The translations under genes were made by a program, and so were the position numbers. Shown here one piece after another: positions 23,924 through 35,800 of a stretch of 64,000 bases of DNA; position 1 is the stretch's first letter, and each line of letters begins with the position of its first letter. The DNA comes from Erpetoichthys calabaricus (Eukaryota > Chordata > Cladistia > Polypteriformes > Polypteridae). The stretch lies in contig NC_041402.2 of assembly GCF_900747795.2 (NCBI RefSeq), positions 194,728,989 to 194,792,988 on the forward strand. Direction: 5' to 3'. A model generated the notes under the pieces. That model made no database searches. It saw nothing but the letters and a program-made list of their open reading frames with translations, and was not told the origin of the DNA.

Positions 23924-23929
23924 TTTATT
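23924..23929 (-). terminator. ANAPC2 polyadenylation signal
   Basis: TTTATT on the + strand is AATAAA on the - strand, about 175 bases beyond the ANAPC2 stop codon. This implies a 3' UTR of about 0.2 kb. Confidence 0.6.
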
Positions 23930-24103
23930 ACAAAAATCAGAGGAAACGAGAACCCACCCTCGTACTGACAGGCCCCTCAGAGCTCAGTAAACCCCTCCGT
24001 CACGTAACATTGTACATAAACCCTTCTATTTTTTTCACCAGTAAGACCCCAAAGCCAACCTGCCTTCACACAATGCCTCTCTCTCTTCTCTCTCCAGACT
24101 AGG

Positions 24104-24316
24104 TCAGTTGGGCGATTTGGGAAGGCGGTATGTGCCACCAGAGCACAGCAACTCGTGGTTTCTCACTTTTTTTTGCAAGAAGCTTTGCAGCTCCTGGATG
24201 TCCATCTCTGTGACGGTGGGGCCCATGGTGACAAACATCTTGAGCATGGTGTGAATCCGCTCCAGGGTCATGGTCTCCAGGTTGGTCAGCATGGCCTGGA
24301 TGTAGGCCCAAAACAA
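24104..24316 (-). CDS. anapc2: ANAPC2 last coding exon (WHB domain)
   Basis: Acceptor TTCTTTGCAG, then [14 protein letters not shown] to [11 protein letters not shown] and TGA. This is the cullin-type winged helix B; the conserved ending YRLPK is kept. Confidence 0.95.
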   Translation of the reverse strand: MFWAYIQAMLTNLETMTLERIHTMLKMFVTMGPTVTEMDIQELQSFLQKKVRNHELLCSGGTYRLPKSPN

Positions 24317-27300
24317 CTGCAAAGAAGAGAGATACGTGTGGATCAGTGGTTACTGAATACATTAATGGCGTATGTGTGTTTGGCTAAGGGGTGTCTGGGA
24401 CATGGGCACCAGTTATTGGCACGCATGCTCACCTGCTACTCAAATATGGCCTCCAGAAAGGTGGTCTCACTGCAAGTACCTGGAAAGAAGATGCAGATCC
24501 CATGCCAAGGACACTAAACTGATCCTACCTGAAGTTTTTCTTCCCTCTGCTCCGACTGGGTGGCCATGTTGGATTCACCTTCCTCGTCACTGTCCAGAAG
24601 CACCACATTCTTTTCTGTCTTCTCGCACTGCATCTCCTCGATGACCACGTAGACGCCCGGGGACTCTTCTCGCAGCACACCTTGCTGTTGCCAAAATGCC
24701 ATCTTTCTGCGGAGCATCGTACTTGGCACTTTCAGGGCATCACTGAGCTCCTCTAGTGTCCATGTGTCTGGGCAAAATAAGAAGACCAGCATAAAAAAAG
24801 TTAGTGAAAAGTTGACATGGTGGGGTGCTGTGGTCTGAATACACACATTCTGGGTGGTGCGGTGCCTGAATGTACTGTTTGTACTCACCCACGGGTGTGT
24901 TGGCACAATACTGATGGGGGGAAAGAAAAGAAAAGACGCACAACATTCATTATTGAACTGACGACTATAATAAACAAATGAGAACAAGAGAAGAATGACA
25001 GGTGGCCTCACCGCCCTTGGGCAGCTCGTGTGGTCACCTCTTCCAGCCACCCATGTTTGACACCCCAGAGCGTAGAGCCATTTTGATGAGAAACCTGATT
25101 ATTGTTATTACTAATACAACTTCAATAAACATTTAGTCACGTTAAAAATAAAGCCAACTAGCCTCGGATGTTTTTCCATTTCTGTAGAATGGCGCAATGA
25201 AGTTGGTGGCCATTGGCAGGGAGAGGATCACATCTATGGATGTCGCAATCGGGGGCATCTCAAAAGTGCTGTGTGGGGTCACAGTCAGGAGAGAGGACAG
25301 GTAAGATGGCACCTCTGTCCCAGCATGCATGCCTATGGACAGCTGGAGACACGACGGGTGTGTGTGCCCTAGCACTGTGTAGGGTGGGGGTCAGGTCATG
25401 TAGGAGGTGTGAGCAGGGGGTCCAGCATCCAGAAGGGGGCGCTGGCTCTCTGGAAATATGTTTGTTAGACATTGCAGCCTTTACTAAAGCAAATGTTTAT
25501 TACAGGGAACTCTTCAAATGTAATCAGGTGAAATGCAATGAATGATCTAAAATGGTGAAAAATAAGCAGAAAACTGGCAGAGGATTACATTTAAAAAGTT
25601 TAGATTAGCAAAAATGGAAAATTAAAAATGGGCCTCCTTCAGGGAACAACTAAAAGGTAACAACCTACAGGTTAAGGTTAAGGTTTCTTTATTTAGTCCT
25701 GTTTACACAACATGAAATGAAATTTGCCTTCTCAGTTGCATCTAATAACAGACAGAATAAAATAAAACAGACAAATAGAAACAAGAAAGGTTAAGGTAAG
25801 GCAGTTAGATAATACATACAGTACAGTGCATCCGGAGAGTATTCCCAGCGCTTCATCATTTTTTCCACATTTTGTTGTTACAGCCTTATTTCAAAATGGA
25901 TTAAATTCATTTTTTTCCTCAGAATTCTACACACAACACCCCATAATGACAACGTGAAAAATGTTTACTTGAGGTTTTTGCAAATTTATTAAAAAATAAA
26001 AAAATTAAGAAATCCCATGTAGATAAGTATTCACAGCCTTTGCTCAATACTTTGTCGATGCTCCTTTGGCAGCAATTCCAGCCTCAAGTCTTTTTGAATA
26101 TGATGCCACAAGCTTGGCACACCTATCCTTGGCCAGTTTGGCCCATTCCTCTTTCCAGTACCTCTCAAGCTCCATCAGGTTGGATGGGAAGCGTCGGTGC
26201 ACAGCCATTTTAAGATCTCTCCAGAGATGTTCAATCAGATTCAAGTCTGGGCTCTGGCTGGGCCACTCAAGGACATTCACAGAGTTGTCCTGAAGCCACT
26301 CCTTTGATATCTTGGCTGTGTGCTTAGGGTCGTTGTCCTGCTGAAAGATGAACCGTCACCCCAGTCTGAGGTCAAGAGCGCTCTGGAGCAGGTTTTCATC
26401 CAGGATGTCTCTGTACATTGCTGCAGTCATCTTTCCCTTTATCCTGACTAGTCTCCCAGTCCCCCACAGCATGATGCTGCCACCACCATGTTTCACTGTA
26501 GGGATGGTATTGGCCTGGTGATGAGCGGTGCCTGGTTTCCTCCAAACGTGACGCCTGGCATTCACACCAAAGAGTTCAATCTTTCGTCTCATCAGACCAA
26601 AGAATTTTCTTTCTCATGGTCTGAGAGTCCTTCAGGTGCCTTTTGTCAAACTCCAGGCGGGCTGCCATGTGCCTTTTACTAAGAGTGGCTTCCGTCTGGC
26701 CACTCTACTGTACAGGCCTGATTGGTGGATTGCTGCAGAGATGGTTGTCCTTCTGGAAGGTTCTCCTCTCTCTACAGAGGACCTCTGCAGCTCTGACAGA
26801 GTGACCATCGGGTTCTTGATCACCTCCCTGACTAAGACCCTTCTCCCCCGATTGCTTAGTTTAGATGGCCGGCCAGCTCTAGGAAGAGTCCTGGTGATTT
26901 CGAACTTCTTCCACTTATGGATGATGGAGGCCACTGTGCTCATTGGGACCTTCAAAGCAGCAGAATTTTTTCTGTAACCTTCCCCAGATTTGTGCCTGGA
27001 GACAATCCTGTCTCGGAGGTCTACAGACAATTCCTTTGACTTCATGCTTGGTTTGTGCTCTGACATGAACTGTCAACTGTGGGACCTTCTATAGACAGGT
27101 GTGTGCCTTTCCAAATCCTGTCCAGTCAACTGAATTTACCACAGGTGGACTCCAATGAAGCTGCAGAAACATCTCAAGGATGATCAGGGGAAACAGGATG
27201 ACACCTGAGCTCAATTTGGAGCTTCATGGCAAAGACTGTGAATACTTATGTACATGTGCTTTCTCAGTTTTTTTATTTTTAATAAATTTGCAAAAACCTC

Positions 27301-30300
27301 AAGTAAACTTGTTTCACGTTGTCATTATGGGGTGTTGTGTGTAGAATCCTGAGGAAAAATATGAATTTAATCCATTTTGGAATAAGGCTGTAACATAACA
27401 AAATGTGGAAAAAGTGATGCTCTGTGAATACTTTCCGGATGCACTGTATTTACACCAAAAAAAAAAATAAAAAAGTTACAGGATATTTATCAAAACCTAA
27501 ATCATTATCTCCGATATTTCTTATTGAAAAGTCATCTGGCACTAGGAACAAAGGAGTTTGTGGTGCAATTTGTGTGGGTTTTCAAAGCGACTCTCCTTCC
27601 TGATTTACTGAACTTTAGTTCTACATGTAATGGATGTCTGTCATCAGTAGAGATGATTTCCAGCTTCTTTAGCATTGCCCTCTGACACACACACACCAGT
27701 CACATCATCTTCATCAGCCCCAATAACTTTAGCTGTATACTTCATAATCTGCTGGAGCTTTTTTGAGTTTTGGTTTGCCAGACAATTAAACCAGGCAATG
27801 AACCTGAAAGTGATCACAGACTGGATCAGACTGCGATAAAAAGACAACATGAGGTCCTTGTCTACTTTAAATAGTTTGAGTTTATGGAGGAGAAGTAAGC
27901 GCTGATTGCATTTAGAGAATAATTTTTTTGTATTTGCATTCCAGTTAAGATTGTTATCTAGGTAAGTTCCTAAGTAGTTATATTCAGTCACTATTTCTAC
28001 CTCCTCTCCCAGAACTACAATAGGTGAACATACAGATTTCTGTCTCTTAAAATCAAATATCATTTCTTTGGTCTTTTTTACATTCAGGGTGAGAGAGTTT
28101 TTATTGCACCAGTTTACCATCCAGTCCACTTGATTTAGATAGTGGTGTTCTGCAGCAATTCAAGTAAATGAAGCCTTGAAAACAATTTGCTCAGGTGTCC
28201 CAACTTCAGTTAATTACTTCAAACCCCACTCTGTGTCTTAAAAGCAGAGTTGGAGCCGACTGAAGATGGCAGTTTACAGGAGCTTCCCATCCAATTGAAC
28301 GGACCTTGAGGAGGACGAGATAACCTGCCTGAATCCAGGTGTGGAAAGCTTGTAGAGATTTCGGCAAGAGGACTCAAAGCTGCCATTGACACCAAAGGGA
28401 CTTCTGCAAAGTACTGAATTTGGGGGGGGGGGGGGGGGGGGAATCTGAACACTTACGGGATTCACAGTTTTTGATTTTTTTATGGATTTGTAAACCTTTC
28501 TGAAAACATGTTACAAGCTGTTGAGTGGGAATTGATAGGCGAAAAGGTCAAATGTATCCTGATACAAGTAAAATCTACAGCACAATAAAGTGTGCAGAAA
28601 ATGAAGGGTCCGAGAGCTTTCTGAATCCTCTGCAGTTCTTCTACCAAATCAATAAGAGATCAGTCTCATCACCAGCTTGGCCTTTTCTGGTAATTTATAA
28701 ATGGTGGCATCATTTCATGCCAATTTATTCATAAAACTGAAATTCACATAACTAAGATATAGAAAAAAGGGGCCTGCTCCGTTCTTAACAAGCGCTTTGA
28801 CAAATAAGATCATCAACACATTTGCTATTTGTTAAAAAAAAAATTATGTTTCACTCAGAAAACGATACACACAAACACATTATATCCGTATCTACTGAAA
28901 TAGTCAGAATTTTGAATAGCACGGTGAAAGCCCCCAGTCCCATCGTCACATACAACTAAAGGGCAAGAAGCAGCAGTGAACCACGGCTCTGGTGGTGACG
29001 CCCAGGTGGGGTGGCACTTACTCTTGTCCTGGAAGTGAAGAATGATTGCCGCATGCATGGGAGAGACGGACAGGTTGGACATCGTGCGGTCAGCTAACTC
29101 GAGGTCCAAGGTGACCGAGCCCAGGTGAGGCTTCCAGCTGAGTGTGCGCATGGCCTGCAGATGAACAGAACGACATTTCCTCAGGCTCTCTACTCCCCTA
29201 ACCCTCTCCTATCTCCAAGCTCTCACACATTTATACCTTCAGCTTCTCGTATCGCTTTGTGTAGGCATCCATGACTTCTCTGATGGCCGGCGGAAGCTCC
29301 AGCTTCTCCTCCTTTAGGGTTGGCCAGAACTCGCTGGAAAGAATCATACCGTTCAAGGGAAATTTTGGCTGCTGGTCCTCGGGCAGTTTTGCTTCCTCGT
29401 CGTGGATGTTTGTGTTGATGCGCCGCGAGTCCACGACATCCTGCACACAACCAGAACGGGTGAGAGAGATGCAGCCCCTGTGAACACCTGGACCCAAGAC
29501 CAGCACACGTGCCCACCTACCTTCAGCATAACTTCACAGAAGTGCATGTAAGACTCTCCAAAGCGCAATTTCAGAAGCTCCACATTCCGAATCTCCCTGC
29601 AGAGAGAGATAGAGAGTCAGACAAAGTGATCGGCCAGAAGATCAGCACTTCTGTCATGGAGACAAAACCCCTTGAAACGTCTTCTGTTTTTGCTGCACTG
29701 TAGCTCCCCGAGTGGCTTCGTTTAGAATGAAAGGTGCTCACCCTACACCCTTCATAACTGGTTTTTACATTTTACTAGCCATCCCTTGCGGCTCTGCCCA
29801 TGTAGTAGTAAAACAGGACAAACTTTAAAAATCAATAAACAAGGCAGAGGCAAGGTGCACTCCAACACGTGGCGACAGGTAGAGCAACTCGAACGGAGGC
29901 TGGTGCGTGAGTGAGGAGGGCCCTGTCCCCCTCCTCTCAGCCCGCAGCCTCTGTCTCTCGGATGCACGCAAATAAATCGGTGCCGCAAGTAAACTCTGAT
30001 ACTTAGCGCGATGAGAGAAGTCGCAAAATCAACTGCAATGTTCAAGCAAATTCTAGAAAAAAAAAACCCCCGATCCAAATCTGTTAAGTAGATCTCTTGT
30101 GAAAAGCGGACAGACACACAGACATTGGATTTTTTTAGATGTAGACTAGACATCCCCTGCGGCTCTGCCCGTGTAGTAGTAAAACAGGACAAACTTTAAA
30201 AATCAATAAACAAACAGGTGTTGCTGGCTAAGTGGAGGCAAGGTGCGCTCCAAAGCGCAGAGGTAGACCGACTCGAATGGAGGCTGGCGCCTGAGTGAGG

Positions 30301-32755
30301 AGGCTCTCTACTCCTGAGGTCCCGCTTTCCCCTCCCCTCGGCCCGCAGCCTCTGTCTCGGATTGGCATGCATATATTGCTCCTGCAAGCAAACTATAATT
30401 CTTAGCGCAATGGGAGAAGTCGCCCCTTGGCCCGCAGCCTCTCTCTCTCTCTCTCAGATTAGTACAAATAAATCGGGACCACAAGTCAACTCTGATTCTT
30501 AGTGCAATGAAAGAAGTCGCAAAATCTACCGGAATGTTCAAGCAAATCCTAGAAAGAAAAAAAAAAAACAATCTAAATCCGTGAAGTAGTTCTCTCATTC
30601 ACAAGCTAAGCGGAGGTAAGGTACACGTCCCGAGGCTGGTGCGTGAGTGAGGAGGGTGTCGCCCCCCTCCCCATGGCACCGTAGCCTCTCTCTCTCTCTC
30701 TCAGATGCGCACAAATAAATCGGGACCGCAAGTCAACTCTGATTCTTAGTGCGATGAAAGAAGTCGCAAAATCAACTGGAACGTTCAAGCAAATTCTAGA
30801 AACAAACCGATCTAAATCCGTTAAGTAGTTCTCTCATGAAAAGCGGACAGACAGGCGTTGGATCTTATTTATATAGAGATTTACCAAACAGATTTTTTAG
30901 CTGCTCCTTCGTCATTAAAAAAAGAAAAAGGAGTAGCAATGAAGTACAATTCTGAATTTTGAATAATGTTAACTATTAGACATTTAAATACACAGTATGT
31001 ATATTGTACTTAGAGAAAACAACACACTAATGACCAAAAAATAACACTCATCAGGTTACTCATCAAATAACAAGGTACACAATGTCTGCCTGGCACAGGG
31101 GCATTCACCGACTCCGTTAACCAGTTATTTATTACTAGTCATTAAGCCCGTTACAATAACAGGTGCTAGTACAGTAGTGCATAAACATTAGTAGGAACAG
31201 TCTATATTAAATGGCAAGGGACCTTGACCTCATTCTGTTTGTTGGTCGTATTTTTCTTTGTCTTTCTGCCTTTCTTTTGTTGATCTTTACTTGCTGAGCT
31301 GACCGTTCTTTGTGGGCTGCCGCCGTCTATTGTGTGTCTTTAATTTTCTGTGACAGTAATACTGTCTTGTACATCCACTGGCTTGTACGTCCATAATATA
31401 CCTTTAATTTTCTCTGGCGGTAATACAGGCGTGTGCGTCGGTAATATGCCTTTAATTTCCTCTCGCAGTAATACTGGTTTGTATTTCCGTAAAATGCCTG
31501 TAATTTTCTCTGACAGTAATATCGCGAGTCGCACCGTGCCCCGCGCATGCGCACTTCACCAGAAGACACCCACACACGGACACCTGGACGCACACAGGGA
31601 TTTTATTAAAGAGGATTGGGTACCACAGCATGAAGTTAAAGTGAGGGCAGATATTCATGTCAACAATGGCCTGTTGCACTTTGCCCAATTATCAGGCCTC
31701 TTATTTACAGTTTGGAGGCCCACTAGAATAAGCTTTCACTGGTTTGCGACTCTCAGACCTTGTTGTGATGTGAGATTTTACATATAACTTGATAAATGTT
31801 TTGTATGTCTTTATTTGTAATTTGGGCAAAGCAATGTAATTTAGTGTTTACCCCCCCCCTTAGGAATGGGTCTGTTTGAATTTTACGACAGGATTTGGAG
31901 GATGTGTTTTAAACCAGTTTGCCGAGTGTTTCTTTGCTAAAGTCATTTCTACCCCCGCAAATGGGCTAAGGTGTACTTTAACATATGGTTTGGGGGTGGC
32001 AGGTGTTAAGATGTTCTATTTCCCCCATTGGTCTGAAGTATGGCTGTTTGGAATTGGCTTGGTTCAGAAGCCTTTAAGTACTACTATACCCTATTGGCTG
32101 TAGGGGTTGGACAGAAAATCTATATATTTACTTGTTTAACCTCACACTCTCTCTCTTACTAACCAACATCTGAAAGAAGCATCTCTCTTGCTAACCTGTG
32201 ATGATGAAGACGACACAATGAAGAGCACAGCTCAGCAGCCATTTTGAACAGACATGTGGCTGAAAGCTGAGCACCAATGATGCCTTAACTAGAGACATTT
32301 AAGTAACCACAAGTCTGTGTGCCACCTGAACTACATATCACCATTTAATCAGGTTGTATGGTGGCCAATATTCAAATGTACTTTGCATTTTGTTATTATT
32401 TATGAATATTATCAGTAATACATTATTTTATGTGTAACTTAACTTCTGCTTGTCTTTTACTACATCTAATTGCATGAGATTATAAATATAGAAGGGAAGG
32501 TGGGGATAAGTTATATACTATAACTAGCAAAATACCCGCGCTTCGCAGCGGAGAAGTAGTGTGTTAAAGAGGTTATGAAAAAGTAAAGGAAACATTTTAA
32601 AAATAACGTAACATGATTGTCAATGTAATTGTGTTGTCATTGTTATGAGTGTTGCTGTCATATATATATACATATACACATATACACACACATATACACA
32701 CATATTATATATACATATACACATATATTTTATATATATATATATTTTATATATA

Positions 32756-32812
<57 letters not shown>

Positions 32813-35800
32813 CATACATACATACATACATATACACACATAGATGCACTTACAATAACATAGAAATCAATATAAACAACATTAACATCATTATCATATG
32901 AGAATATGAAGTAATATATAAGAAGCACATTTCATATAAATATAAATAATTAAACAGTAAAATCTTCTTGTATAATTTGCTACCGTGGCTTTTCGTTGGT
33001 CTGTCCAGGATATTTAAATCACCTGTAGCTTACAAACTGTTTCACCTATTGACTTGAAATGTGGTACACATATAATACGTCACGTCTGCTATCCGCTTTA
33101 TGGGTGATGATTGTATTACTCTTTTTATGTTTATTTTTATTTTAGAATCAACTCCTATCTGCGCACACCAGGGCGGCCGTGGGCAGATGCGTATGGTGTA
33201 TTCACTCCATGTTATCGTGCATTGCGCTGTCACTGGTATTTTGATAAAAGAATTTGAACAATATATAAGAAGCGTATAAATTATTAAACAGTAAAACATT
33301 AACATTTAAGAAGTAAAGTTACATTGAGTACTACTGCAGTGCCTTCGGGTATACCTCATTTTTTCTTTGCCCATTACATGCTTAAATGTATAAATTTTTT
33401 GGTGTACCTACCCGAGAACACGCGACATATAACCGACCGTGTGAGAAGCATGGATTTTAAAGAAGCGTTGAGTTCATCTGCTGGTCTCCCTCGTGGAATA
33501 ACTGGTAATGTTTCACTAAAATCTACAGCGAGTAAAACGACATTACCTCCTTTTTTTTTTGTACGATCTCTGAGATGTTGCTTTTTTCGGTTCAAGGCTT
33601 CATAAGCTCTTTTATGTTCCATGGTGTACTTAATAAGTACTAATTATCCCAAACCATCATCTTTGAATGTTGCAAGACTTTCGCCTTATATGTAGATCGG
33701 GGTAATTACATTCATTGCATTCCTAGTCTGAATCACAATCTGATTGTATGGGTGGTTACCTGGCACTGTAGCGTCCTTTAAAATATGGAATCGTGCCGCG
33801 TTTGACAATGAAATTGCGCGTCCCGTTTTGAATGAATACTGGACGTGATTTATCCCGTATTTTTGTAATCATTTTTTTTTTAAAGCAGCGTCTCATGCAA
33901 ATCATCCCACACGCATTTTATGAAGATGCCTCCTTTCCTACTTTTGATTGGGTAATACTTGATGTCATCGTTAGTTTGATTGGTGTTTTTAACTGTCCAG
34001 TGAGGAGGGCGTGTCTTTTAAGTACAGTCTGCAAAGTGTTGGCACTGAGATGTGGCGTCAGCGCCATACTTGAAGCCCCTAACGTTGCGGTCAGCAAGTC
34101 GGCTAACATCCGCCATGTGCCGTCTTTCAGTTGCGAGAAGCAGATCATAGAATGGTTGAAACTGTTGCCCCTAACGTTGCGCCACGGCGTGTGGTTCGTC
34201 TATACCTCGTGTCTTCTCATTAAACTTTTATCTCGCGAATATGTTATTGCAATCCGCAGCGGGAGCGTTTCTATAAACTTTATTTAAACTTACGTTTTAC
34301 ACCGTGGTTTGTTTCCCTTATGAACATGCTTGTATGCTTAACTCGCTCCGTTCTCAATTGTTTAATTAATTTTTTGCTCTTCGCTGTTTGCAGCTGTTCC
34401 TCCATTTCCCCCTACTTCGTTCTTTTATCTCGCGAATATGTTATTGCAATCCTTAACGGGAGCGTTTCAATAAACTGATTGAAAATAGTTTTGCATTTAC
34501 CTTTTTAGTAAAAGGCGAGCTTTTAAGCCTGAGAAATCACCCCGTAAATGCACACGTTTAATTGGACATGTGTTAATATGTATGGTTACACAGTATTAAA
34601 AGACAGTGAACAACGTCAGTTACCTTTGTTCCCGCGTTTGATAAAAGGCGAGCTTTTAAGCCTGAGAAATCACCCCGTAAATGCACACGTTTAATTGCAC
34701 ATGTGTTAATATGTATGCTTACACAGTATTAAAAGACAGTGAAAAATTAACGTCATTTACCTTCGTTCCCGCGTGCGACTCGTGCTGTAAATCTCTTCCT
34801 TGTTTTTAGTTCACGTGATTACGTAGGAGGCGTGATGATGCGATACGTGACTCCGCCTCCTCCATTACAGTGTATGGACAAAAAATATGTTCCAGTTATG
34901 ACCATTACGCTTTGAATTTCGAAATGAAACCTGCCTAACTTTTGTAAGTAAGCTGTAAGGAATGAGCCTGCCAAATTTCAGCCTTCTACCTACACGGGAA
35001 GTTGGAGAATTAGTGATGAGTGAGTCAGTGAGTGAGTGAGTCAGTCAGTGAGGGCTTTGCCTTTTATTAGTATAGATACCTTATAAACAGTGGTAAGTCT
35101 GTGAGATTAGACATTCTAAGGCTACATATTAATAATACAATAGGGGAAAGTAGAGCAATATATATTACTCTACCAAGACAAAACAGACCTGTATTACACT
35201 TTGATAGCTAACACAATGCTAAAATCCAACTGGTACTCCTTGTTGCTTATTGGGATGTTGAACAGTTCAAATCAACTTAAAAAGGGACAAGAACTTTTTG
35301 TTTATTTGTCGTTCGTTCTCTCCTTGACAGCATTACAGCATAACAGGAGTGTTTGTGGTTGGGTTTGGCACTTTAGCTTTGCCATGCGTCCTCTCATCTC
35401 CCCTCAATTAATGCACTTGCTTGTCCTTTATCACAAAACAAAATAAAGCAATTACGTAACATAAGATTCTTCAGGTCATTTGGTCAGCTAGCAGCCAACA
35501 AAGCAACTAACTCATCCATTAGTGCATAAAAACCTGGGGGCTGTCTGGACGACAGCTTTGACCAGGGGTGCTGAAAAAAAAAAATTAAAAATCCAGCGAG
35601 GAGTCATTCCTGTAAGACCGCCATAGATCACCTCCTACCTGGCCGTGCAGTAATTGAACTGGTGGATAAGCCGGTCTGCCAGCATAGTCTGGTACTCATC
35701 AATGAAGAGGTCCTTGCTGCCGTAGATGCTGACCAGTAAGCTGATGATATCAGACGAACGTCGTTTGGAGCCCGACTTATCTAAAAAAAAGCAAGATTAA

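Noticed and set aside
32620-32928. Tyr/Ile-rich frames on both strands
   Set aside because: Products of the TA/CATA microsatellite.
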